DNA of 64,000 bases from RGIG3009 sp964433065 (GTDB taxonomy: Bacteria; Bacillota; Clostridia; Oscillospirales; Acutalibacteraceae): positions 27,910 through 91,909 of the forward strand of contig CAYSPZ010000002.1 of the NCBI GenBank assembly GCA_964433065.1, written 5' to 3'. This document shows, in pieces, positions 18,265 through 26,736 of this stretch. The stretch's first letter is position 1, and each line of letters begins with the position of its first letter. Below the pieces are notes generated by a model. That model was not told where the DNA came from, ran no database searches, and saw only the letters and a list, made by a program, of their open reading frames with translations. The position numbers and the translations under genes were made by a program.

Positions 18265-21105
18265 ATGAAAAAGACAGTATCCCTTATTGTGACGATTGCG
18301 TTGTTGGTGTGTTCGTTCTCCGGCACCTGTATGGTAGCGGAAGCAACCACCCAAGCGAGCGGAATCGTGTATCAGGAAGTTGCACCGGAAGGGCTTAATT
18401 CCGCGCAGATCTATGGCGGTAAGAGTGGCCCGTTTAACGCGCAAGCAGATGCAATGCGCGACGAGATCCTCAGTTATGCGGATACTCTCAAAGATCAATC
18501 AGGTACCAAATACTACGTATCGCAAGCAAACGGTGACGATGCTAACGACGGTCTTTCTCCCGACACGGCCTGGAAGACGCTCGATAAACTCAACAGCACC
18601 TCTTTTGCTTCCGGCAGTATCGTATTGTTTGAACGCGGCGGTGCGTATCGCGGTCAATTGATCGCGAGAAGCGGTGTTTCCTACGGTGCATACGGCACCG
18701 GCACCAAACCGGCGCTCTACGGTTCCAGACAGAACTACGCGACCGCTACGTGGGTTGCTGATTCTACCAGAACCAACGTTTACTATTACGAATCCGACCT
18801 CAACGACGTCGGTATTGTGGTGATCAATCACGGCGCGATCAAATCGATCCGTCAAAAATCGGTCGGTGCCCTTGCCAGCCGTTCGGCAAAAGACGGTTGG
18901 TATTATACCGACGGCAGCCGTGTATATGTATACAGCAAAAACGGTAACCCGTCGGATGTATATGCCAGTATCGAGATCGGTGAAGACAAAAACATCGTAT
19001 CGGCTTCGGGTTGCACAAACACTACGTTCGAAAACATCTCCTTCAAATACACCGGTGGTCACGGTTTAGCCGGTGACAATACCGAAAACGTCGTCATCCG
19101 CGGTTGCGAATTTGGCTGGATCGGTGGTTCGCTTTTGGGCGACACGCCGTACGGTAACGCGATCGAATGGTGGGGCAATTGTAAAGACAACACCGTTCAG
19201 GATTGCTGGATCTATCAGTGTTATGACACGGGTTGGACTTTCCAGAGTTCGTCCGCTGCGTCGGCAACCGGTCAGAAATTTATCGATAACTTAGTAGAAT
19301 ACTGCTGGTACTCCACCGAAATGTGGATCGGCGGCGCCGCTGAAGACGTGACAATGGATGACATCCAGATCTCCGGTAACATTATGCGTTTCGCCGGTTA
19401 TTGCTGGGGTACCAACTTCCGTGAAGATCAGTTGAACTCCTCCCACATCTTTATCAGTTCCAATGTTGGGAATGCTACCAATTTTGTGGTGAGCAATAAC
19501 ATCTTTGAAGGCGGTTATCAACACCTGTTCGGTCAGACCGCCAGCATGACCTTCGACGGTAATACATATGTGCAAACGCAAACCGACTCTTCTGTAATGT
19601 CGATGACCTATGATCTGCCGTACGACGAAAATGCAGCGCAAACCATCAAAGACGTGGTCGGCGACCAAAATGCCACCGTTTTGTACAGCGAGTGGGATTG
19701 CGCGACCCATACCTACACCGATGTTTGTGATGAGGAATGTGACGTTTGCTATGCTATTCGCACGGCACCTCACTCGTACACCGACGCGTGTGACACCGAT
19801 TGTAACATCTGCGGTGTGACCCGTACGGCACCTCACAACTACGATAACGCATGTGATTATGCGTGTAACGATTGCGGCACCGAGCGTGTTCCGGCGGACC
19901 ACGTGTACGACAGCGATTGCGATGCTGATTGTAACGTTTGCGGCGAGACCCGTACGGTATCGAGCCACGAATATGACAATGATTGTGACACCGATTGTAA
20001 CCTGTGCGGCGCGACTCGCGAAGTTGCCGATCACGTGTATGACAACGATTGTGATGTCGACTGTAACGTTTGCGGCACCGTCCGTGAATCCGGTGGTCAC
20101 GCCTACGACGATGCGTGCGATACCGCTTGTAACGAGTGCGGCGAGATCCGCGAAGTGTCTGCTCACGTATATGACGACATTCTGGATACGGATTGTAACG
20201 AATGCGGTATGACCCGCACCGCTACGAAGTTTGCTCTGCGTGTACCGTATACCCGCGTGTACCAAAAAGGTGCATCGGCGCTTGACCTGACCGGCGGTTG
20301 CATCGATATTGCCTATGAGAACGGACAAGCGGGAAGCGTCGATTTGACAGCCGATATGATCACCGGTTTTGACGGTTCGACGGTCGGCACCCAGACCGTA
20401 ACGGTCACCTGCGGCGGTATGAGCGACACGTTTGATGTCGTTGTAACCGATGCCACCGCGTTACCCACCATTTCGGTCGATAACGTGATAACCTCCGCTG
20501 ACAGCGGCTTTACGGTGGCGGTTCGCGTGAAAAACAACCCCGGTATCGTTTCGGCTTTGCTGGAGATCTACTACGACGAGACCAAATTGGAATTGGTGTC
20601 CTATACGGAACAGGATTTCACCGGTCTGTCTTACGGTCCTGTCGACGTTGCGCCCTTCATCGTTAACTGGTGTGACGCTATTAACACCGACAACACCACC
20701 GACGGTGTGATCGCGTTGTTGACCTTCAAAGTGAAAGCGGATGTTGAACTCGGTCAGACCACCATCGCGGTCAACTATGATGCCGAAAACGTATATAACT
20801 ACGACTTTGATAACGTGACCTTCAATGCGTCCGCCGGTACGGTAAACATCGTTGACGATACCCTCGGTGACATTGACGGTGACGGCGAGATCAACAACAA
20901 AGACTTCGGTTTGTTGCAACGTTTCATCAACGAATGGGACGTGACGATCAACGAATCTGCCGCTGATATCAACAGCGACGGTATCATCAACAATAAAGAC
21001 CTCGGTATTTTACAACGTCACATCAACGGTTGGGATACGGTGTTAAACACCACTACGGTAACTGTTACGACGACCGAGGCGCGTGAGTATTCGAGTCTTC
21101 ACTGA
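18265..21105 (+). CDS. Secreted right-handed beta-helix protein with Cys repeats, Ig-like, cohesin-like and dockerin domains
   Basis: The start is set at ATG 18265, nine bases after AAGGAG; an upstream in-frame TTG at 18235 would add ten residues ahead of the signal peptide. Signal peptide about 1-27. Residues about 70-480 look like a parallel beta-helix: an entry motif YYVSQANGDDANDGLS and many short turns such as NTTFENISF, NVVIRGCEF and NTVQDCWIY. This fold is shared by polysaccharide lyases, GH28 pectinases and many binding proteins, so activity is not assigned. Eight Cys repeats (about 481-655), group-3 Ig-like domain (about 655-732), cohesin-like domain (about 733-867), INNKDLG-class dockerin (about 868-929) and a short Thr-rich tail follow. 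Next to a GH78 rhamnosidase and rha genes, a pectin or rhamnogalacturonan substrate is a reasonable guess. Confidence 0.82.
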   Translation: MKKTVSLIVTIALLVCSFSGTCMVAEATTQASGIVYQEVAPEGLNSAQIYGGKSGPFNAQADAMRDEILSYADTLKDQSGTKYYVSQANGDDANDGLSPDTAWKTLDKLNSTSFASGSIVLFERGGAYRGQLIARSGVSYGAYGTGTKPALYGSRQNYATATWVADSTRTNVYYYESDLNDVGIVVINHGAIKSIRQKSVGALASRSAKDGWYYTDGSRVYVYSKNGNPSDVYASIEIGEDKNIVSASGCTNTTFENISFKYTGGHGLAGDNTENVVIRGCEFGWIGGSLLGDTPYGNAIEWWGNCKDNTVQDCWIYQCYDTGWTFQSSSAASATGQKFIDNLVEYCWYSTEMWIGGAAEDVTMDDIQISGNIMRFAGYCWGTNFREDQLNSSHIFISSNVGNATNFVVSNNIFEGGYQHLFGQTASMTFDGNTYVQTQTDSSVMSMTYDLPYDENAAQTIKDVVGDQNATVLYSEWDCATHTYTDVCDEECDVCYAIRTAPHSYTDACDTDCNICGVTRTAPHNYDNACDYACNDCGTERVPADHVYDSDCDADCNVCGETRTVSSHEYDNDCDTDCNLCGATREVADHVYDNDCDVDCNVCGTVRESGGHAYDDACDTACNECGEIREVSAHVYDDILDTDCNECGMTRTATKFALRVPYTRVYQKGASALDLTGGCIDIAYENGQAGSVDLTADMITGFDGSTVGTQTVTVTCGGMSDTFDVVVTDATALPTISVDNVITSADSGFTVAVRVKNNPGIVSALLEIYYDETKLELVSYTEQDFTGLSYGPVDVAPFIVNWCDAINTDNTTDGVIALLTFKVKADVELGQTTIAVNYDAENVYNYDFDNVTFNASAGTVNIVDDTLGDIDGDGEINNKDFGLLQRFINEWDVTINESAADINSDGIINNKDLGILQRHINGWDTVLNTTTVTVTTTEAREYSSLH
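19705..20225 (+). repeat. Cys-rich 22-residue repeats, eight copies
   Basis: The array links the beta-helix region to the Ig-like domain. The first unit has CDVCY and the last unit (LDTDCNECG) lacks the first cysteine. Confidence 0.8.
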
Positions 21106-21192
21106 TTCAGGTAGCGCAATATATGCGCCGTTCCTCATTCGGTAGCGCTATCCGGATGTACCACCAACCACTACGGTCGTGAGGGATTCTCT

Positions 21193-21588
21193 ATGAAAAG
21201 CACGAACATCTTAAAAAAGATAACCGCAGTGTTGGTGGTAATGATAGTGTGCTTGTACTCCGTAGGTAATATACCGTTATCGGCATCCGCCGACAGTACG
21301 ACAAAATCTATTCTCGGCGATATGGACGGTGACGGTATCATTACCAATAAGGACTACGGTTTATTACAACGTTTCACGAATGCGTGGAATATTGAGATCA
21401 GCGAAACGGTTGCTGACGTGAACGGTGACGGTATCGTCAACAATAAAGATCTCGGTATTCTGCAACGGTATCTCAACGGTTGGGATACGGTGATGGGCAC
21501 TCCTTCCTCAACGGCACCAACCACGACTACCACGACAACGCGGACAACGGCTACCACGACAAGACCTTTATGGTCACCGTTTGTCTGA
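21193..21588 (+). CDS. Small secreted protein consisting of a dockerin and a Thr-rich tail
   Basis: The ATG at 21193 follows GAGGG. A signal peptide (about 1-33, with a basic start and the hydrophobic stretch VLVVMIVCLYSVG) leads straight into a dockerin (about 40-102) with two calcium loops, DMDGDGIITNKDYG and DVNGDGIVNNKDLG, followed by a Thr-rich tail. No other domain is present. It could cap or compete for cohesins, or be the remnant of a larger enzyme; the intact signal peptide and start argue for a functional gene. It lies 87 nt after the beta-helix gene and about 224 nt before the GH3 gene. No function is known for free dockerins of this kind. Confidence 0.75.
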   Translation: MKSTNILKKITAVLVVMIVCLYSVGNIPLSASADSTTKSILGDMDGDGIITNKDYGLLQRFTNAWNIEISETVADVNGDGIVNNKDLGILQRYLNGWDTVMGTPSSTAPTTTTTTTRTTATTTRPLWSPFV

Positions 21589-21812
21589 TCTTGAAAAGCA
21601 GTAATAACCAAGATAGTTGTTTTAGGAAACGTACGTTTCCGGATATTTTACATTTGCACCTGTTCTCTTCTTATTTCGCACAGTGTTTACTGCGTTGACC
21701 GTCGCGGCGATCGTTGCCGCGTATGTATGAAATGGAATGGTCGATCGTACATGATCGAAAGAATTCAACCGATATGAAAGATATTGGTTCAGTCAGAAAT
21801 GGGGATTAAACA

Positions 21813-24800
21813 ATGAAAAAATGTATCAGTCTTTTGTTGGCGATCATCATCTGCGTATCGCTCCCGCTGAGCGTTACGGCGGTTGGGTCGTCCGCAACGT
21901 CCGAAATGGGATGGGGTTCGGTACTGAATAATGCCGGTTCTATTCCGCTCGATACGGCGTACAGCGATGCCGAACAACAAGCGGTGTCGCTGCAAGCGGC
22001 GCAGGAAGGCGCTGTGTTGCTCAAAAACGAGAACAGTGCTCTGCCGCTTCGTCCGACCGATACGGTCGCGATCTTCGGTTCGCGCCAATTGGTGGATACG
22101 ACAACCAGCAAGACGTCGTATGGTTATTTAGCGGGCGGTGCCGGTTCGGGTACTGTCTGGGATATTATTGATGATTCGCCGCTTTCTTGTCTGCGTGCGG
22201 AAGCCTCTGCAGGTAAGTTCAATTTGTACGAGACCATCAGTCAGAACTACGAATCCAAGAAAAACGCCTATACGCCGAGCAGTGCGGATATCCAAGCCGC
22301 GAAAGATGCCGGTGTCAATAAAGCGGTTATGATCATTTCCCGTTGGGAAGGTGAAGGCGGTACGGAAGAATCCTGGTTGGACGATCCGTGGCCCGTTCCT
22401 GACAGTGAGGCGGTTGCCGGTCAGTGGTATCTGGATCCCTCGGAAAAACGGTTGCTTCAATCCCTTAACGATGCGTTCGATCAGGTCATCGTGGTGTTCA
22501 ACACCGGTAACTTGATGGATACCACCTGGGTCAAAGAGGGCATCGACGGCGAACAGGTGGTCGACGCGGCGCTCAGCGCGTGGTACGGGGGTCACCAAGG
22601 TCCGCAGGCAATCGCAGACCTATTGGTTGGTGACGTGACCCCGTCGGGTAAATTGTCGCAGACCTCTGCGCCGATCGAAAACTATTCCACCACCAAAAAC
22701 TTCGGTCAAGATGCCTACACCAACTACGAAGAAGATATCTTTGTCGGCTATCGGTATTTTGAAACCTTCAACGTGCCGGTCAACTACGAATTCGGTTTCG
22801 GTTTGTCGTATACGACTTTTGATATTTCGGAATTCAACTATACGACGGACGACGAGTACATTACGGTGACGGCGAAGATCAAAAACACCGGCAACTATTC
22901 GGGTAAAGAAGTGTTGCAGGTATACTTTGGTGCCCCCCAGATGGGTACGGGCACTGCGAAATTGTCCAAACCCGCGAAGGAATTGGCGGCATACGTGAAG
23001 ACCGATCTGCTCGCTCCCGGCGAATCGCAGACGGTGACCGCCTCCTTCCCGATCGAAGATATGTCCTCCTACGACGATACCGGTGTGACCGGCAGACAAT
23101 CGTCGTGGGTAATGGAAGCCGGTGACTACAAGATCTATGCCGGTAACTCGGTAAAGAACGTAAAGCAAGTAGGCACCTATAACCAAGCATCTCTCCGTGT
23201 AGTCGAACGTTTGAGTGCGCAAATGTCCCCGACGCAGCTCAGCAAACGTTTGTTGGCGGACGGTACGTATGAAAACGTAAACGTGACCGAAGCCCCCTCC
23301 ACCACGGTGGATAAAGGTACCAACTACGATGCGAAGGTGTACGATCAACTCATCACCTACGCGGATGTCAAGGCGGGTAGAAACACCATCGAAGAACTGG
23401 TATCCCAGATGAGCATTGAGGATCTCGCCTCCTTCACGGCGTCGTATGAGACCGATAATTCTTCCGGTAACTCCGGTATCGGCGGTAACGATAACACCAA
23501 AGACAAGTATGGTATTACACCTACCGGTAACGTAGACGGCCCTGCAGGTCCCGCTACCGCTGAATGGGCATTCCCGAGCGCAACGGCGATTGCGTGTACC
23601 TTCAACTTAGACATTGCGTCCGATGTCGGTACGGTCGGCGGTAAATACTGCGAATCGTTGTCCTACTACGGTGACAACAGTCCGTTTATGTGGCAAGCGG
23701 CGGGTGTAAACATTCAACGTAATCCGCTCGCGGGTCGTAACTTCGAATACTATTCGGAAGATCCGCTGGTGACCGGTCTTTGCGGTGCGGCATTTACGCT
23801 GCGCGCACAACAGCAAGGCATCGGTGTTGTGGTAAAACACCTTGCCGCCAACAACCAGGAGACCAACCGCGGCGGCAACGACAGCCGTATGTCCGAACGT
23901 GCTTTGCGCGAGATCTACCTCAAAGGTTTCGAGATCATCTGTAAAGAAGCCGATCCGGTCAGCATTATGACCTCCTATAACAAGATCAACGGCGTTAACT
24001 CCTGGCAAGCCACAGAAATGCTGATCAACATCATTCGTGACGAATGGGGTTGGGACGGTATGTATATGAGTGACTGGGACGAAGTCGGTGAGGGCAGCGG
24101 CGATATGGTGCTTGCCGGTCACAACATCAAGATGGGTGCGAACCAAACGGCTCGTGACTATTCCGAGATCATCACCTACTACAACGAAGGCAAGATCGGC
24201 CGTTCGTTGCTCGAAGAAAATGCCGTGTACGTCATCCGCGCGATCCTCGAATCCGATCGTGAATATACCGCGTTTGATGATACGGATGAACCGACTACGG
24301 AAGAAACGCTCGACCCCGTGATCGTGACCTGCTACGGTGACAGTGTTACCGAAGGTATGTCGATGACCACCGAAAACAAATACCCGACCATCCTGCAAGG
24401 ATTGCTCGGCGATCACTACATCGTCCAGAACGCGGGCGACGGCGGTGAAAGAACCACCTGTATCATGGCACGTCAAGGCGCTTTGAAACTGTACACCAAA
24501 AAGGAACTCAGTTTTGCGAAGGATCAAGATACCTTATTGATCGATCAGCAAACGGGACGCGGTGTCGTTACCGAAAACGGTCTGGAACCCCGTTGGACCT
24601 CACCGTTCGGTCGTGACGTGCCGATCGCAAACGTAACCATCAACGGTGTAGCCTACGAACTCCAATTCAAGAACTTTGACTGGAGCAACTGCTACTGCGA
24701 CACCTATCTGGTTCGTAAAGATACCCAAAAAGCGGTCACCATCCCGAAGGGGAGCGAAGTGATCCTGGATACCACCACCGTTTCCAAGAGCAACTATTGC

Positions 24801-26558
24801 GACATCTACCTGATGGGCTTTAACGGCACCTGGAGCTCGGTTGACGATCTGATCGCACAATACCAAAAAATGATCGATTACCGCGGCAACGATCGCTACC
24901 TGCTCGTCATCCCGTTCTGGGATAAAGGCAACAATGCCGAAGCGTATGAGAAGTTCAAAGCGGCGTTCGGCGATCACGCGGTGGATCTCGTACAATATTG
25001 CGTGGACGGTGGTATGACGAAAAACGGTTTGACCGTTTCCGATACCGACGCCGAGTGCTTGGCGAACAATATCGTACCGTATTCCTTGAAATTGTACGGT
25101 ACGGAAAACACTGCGGACGTACACCTGAGTGCGGACGGATACAAGGTGTTGGCGAATGCCCTGTACGAGCAAGGTCACGAGATCGGTCTTTGGACGGATC
25201 ACATCTACGATGCCGATTGCGACGCATACTGCAACGTTTGCGGCGAGATGCGTTCCGATGTAACCGCTCACACCTTTGATGCGGTTTGTGACGTCGAATG
25301 TAATCTTTGCGGCACCCTTCGTTCGGCGGCAGGTGAACACACCTATAACGGCAGTTGCGATACCGTTTGTAACGCTTGTGACGCGACCCGTGCGGCAGGT
25401 GACCACACGTACGACAGCGGTTGTGACACTGAGTGTAACGTTTGCGGCGAGACCCGCACGGCAACTGCTCATACGTACGATAACATTTGCGATACCGATT
25501 GTAACGTGTGCGGTGAGACCCGTACGGTCGACAGCCACGTGTACGACAACGATTGCGATACCGAATGTAACTTGTGCGGTGTGACCCGTACGGTCGACAG
25601 TCACGCGTACGACAACGATTGTGATGCGGATTGTAATGTTTGCGGTACGACCCGTGAAGTACCCGCCCACGTATATGACGATCTGCTCGATACCGATTGT
25701 AACGTGTGCGGCGCGACCCGTGCCGTTGCACAGGTTACCTTCCATACACCGACCGTCCGCGCATACCGTAAAGGTGCCACGGTTGTGGATGTTACCGACG
25801 GTTGGATGGATATTACCTATGAAGACGGTCAACAGGGTAGAGTAGCCCTGACGACCGATATGATCACCGGTTTTGACGGATCGAAGGTTGGTACACAGAC
25901 CTTGACCGTCACCTGCGGCAGTGTCTGCGAGACTTACGATGTCGTCGTAATGAATACCGATGCGTTATCCACCATTACGGTTGACAATGCGACGGTCCGT
26001 GCTGACCAAACCTTTACTGTGGCGGTTCGCTTGAAGAACAACCCCGGTATCGTTTCGGCAAGACTGGAAATTTCTTACGATCAAGACGTTTTGGAACTTG
26101 TTTCCTATGCGGAACAAGATTTCACCGGTATGTCTTACGGACCGACTGAAAAAATGCCGTTTGTCGTTAACTGGTGTGACGCTATCAATGCTAACAACAC
26201 CACCGATGGTGTGATCGCGTTGTTGACCTTCAAAGTGAAGGCGGATGCCGAGATCGGTCAAACCACCATCTCGGTTGACTACGATGCCGACGACATCTAC
26301 AATTACGACTTTGAAAACGTGGCATTTAACGTTCAGAGTGGTACGATCGATATCACCTCGCATACGCCCGGTGATCTGAATGATGACGGCGAGACCAACA
26401 ACAAAGATATCGGTTTGTTACAACGTTTCATCAACAAATGGAGCGATACGACCATCAACGAAGCCGCTGCCGACGTAAACGGCGACGGTACCATCAACAA
26501 TAAAGACCTCGGTATTTTACAGCGCCATATCAATGGTTGGGAGATCGAACTGCAATAA
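21813..26558 (+). CDS. Domain-swapped GH3 beta-glucosidase fused to SGNH hydrolase, with Cys repeats, Ig-like, cohesin-like and dockerin domains
   Basis: The ATG at 21813 opens a signal peptide (about 1-25). The GH3 parts occur in reversed order: C-terminal-type domain first (about 40-300, with AAQEGAVLLKNENSALPL), then a fibronectin-III-like domain (about 330-460), then the TIM-barrel domain (about 510-820, with GVVVKHLAANNQE and the nucleophile region MSDWD; Asp 754 is the likely nucleophile). This order is known in some ruminal GH3 enzymes. An SGNH/GDSL-type region follows (about 835-1128; GDS motif with Ser 844, block II-like NAGDGGE, C-terminal DVH at 1102-1104). The usual DxxH spacing is not met, so esterase activity is uncertain. 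Then come eight Cys repeats (about 1129-1308), Ig-like (about 1309-1385), cohesin-like (about 1386-1518) and INNKDLG-class dockerin (1519-1581). It would hydrolyse beta-linked sugars outside the cell and possibly remove acyl groups. Confidence 0.85.
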   Translation: MKKCISLLLAIIICVSLPLSVTAVGSSATSEMGWGSVLNNAGSIPLDTAYSDAEQQAVSLQAAQEGAVLLKNENSALPLRPTDTVAIFGSRQLVDTTTSKTSYGYLAGGAGSGTVWDIIDDSPLSCLRAEASAGKFNLYETISQNYESKKNAYTPSSADIQAAKDAGVNKAVMIISRWEGEGGTEESWLDDPWPVPDSEAVAGQWYLDPSEKRLLQSLNDAFDQVIVVFNTGNLMDTTWVKEGIDGEQVVDAALSAWYGGHQGPQAIADLLVGDVTPSGKLSQTSAPIENYSTTKNFGQDAYTNYEEDIFVGYRYFETFNVPVNYEFGFGLSYTTFDISEFNYTTDDEYITVTAKIKNTGNYSGKEVLQVYFGAPQMGTGTAKLSKPAKELAAYVKTDLLAPGESQTVTASFPIEDMSSYDDTGVTGRQSSWVMEAGDYKIYAGNSVKNVKQVGTYNQASLRVVERLSAQMSPTQLSKRLLADGTYENVNVTEAPSTTVDKGTNYDAKVYDQLITYADVKAGRNTIEELVSQMSIEDLASFTASYETDNSSGNSGIGGNDNTKDKYGITPTGNVDGPAGPATAEWAFPSATAIACTFNLDIASDVGTVGGKYCESLSYYGDNSPFMWQAAGVNIQRNPLAGRNFEYYSEDPLVTGLCGAAFTLRAQQQGIGVVVKHLAANNQETNRGGNDSRMSERALREIYLKGFEIICKEADPVSIMTSYNKINGVNSWQATEMLINIIRDEWGWDGMYMSDWDEVGEGSGDMVLAGHNIKMGANQTARDYSEIITYYNEGKIGRSLLEENAVYVIRAILESDREYTAFDDTDEPTTEETLDPVIVTCYGDSVTEGMSMTTENKYPTILQGLLGDHYIVQNAGDGGERTTCIMARQGALKLYTKKELSFAKDQDTLLIDQQTGRGVVTENGLEPRWTSPFGRDVPIANVTINGVAYELQFKNFDWSNCYCDTYLVRKDTQKAVTIPKGSEVILDTTTVSKSNYCDIYLMGFNGTWSSVDDLIAQYQKMIDYRGNDRYLLVIPFWDKGNNAEAYEKFKAAFGDHAVDLVQYCVDGGMTKNGLTVSDTDAECLANNIVPYSLKLYGTENTADVHLSADGYKVLANALYEQGHEIGLWTDHIYDADCDAYCNVCGEMRSDVTAHTFDAVCDVECNLCGTLRSAAGEHTYNGSCDTVCNACDATRAAGDHTYDSGCDTECNVCGETRTATAHTYDNICDTDCNVCGETRTVDSHVYDNDCDTECNLCGVTRTVDSHAYDNDCDADCNVCGTTREVPAHVYDDLLDTDCNVCGATRAVAQVTFHTPTVRAYRKGATVVDVTDGWMDITYEDGQQGRVALTTDMITGFDGSKVGTQTLTVTCGSVCETYDVVVMNTDALSTITVDNATVRADQTFTVAVRLKNNPGIVSARLEISYDQDVLELVSYAEQDFTGMSYGPTEKMPFVVNWCDAINANNTTDGVIALLTFKVKADAEIGQTTISVDYDADDIYNYDFENVAFNVQSGTIDITSHTPGDLNDDGETNNKDIGLLQRFINKWSDTTINEAAADVNGDGTINNKDLGILQRHINGWEIELQ
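25198..25735 (+). repeat. Cys-rich 22-residue repeats, eight copies
   Basis: This tandem array follows the SGNH domain. The third unit ends CNACD instead of CNxCG, and the last (LDTDCNVCG) lacks the first cysteine. Confidence 0.8.
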
Positions 26559-26645
26559 CCGAAAACTGCCTTGCGGGTGGTAGAGGTTTCCCCGATACAC
26601 GCAACGCTCCCACTTGATAGTGCTTTTCAACGCGATACGGTTCGT

Positions 26646-26718
26646 CAGCCTTACTTTGTCCCGGAAAAGTAAGGCTGATGTGCCTTATAACCTACTCAAT
26701 GCCATCGTTTTTGGCATT
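26646..26718 (+). other. Two hairpins upstream of the rhamnosidase gene
   Basis: A perfect 12-bp stem (26646-26657 with 26666-26677) is followed by a 7-bp stem (26698-26704 with 26712-26718) that ends just before the GGAGG site at about 26723. The first may end the upstream transcript, though without a T-run. The second is placed where it could affect ribosome access. Confidence 0.45.
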
Positions 26719-26736
26719 TGTACGGAGGAATGATCT

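Noticed and set aside
18265..21105. Calling the beta-helix protein a pectate lyase or GH28 enzyme
   Set aside because: The fold is suggested by turns and short strands, but I see no clear catalytic residues of either family.
21625..21640. 16-bp palindrome between the free dockerin gene and the GH3 gene as a terminator
   Set aside because: It has no loop and no T-run. It could be an operator, but there is no supporting evidence, so it was not listed as a feature.
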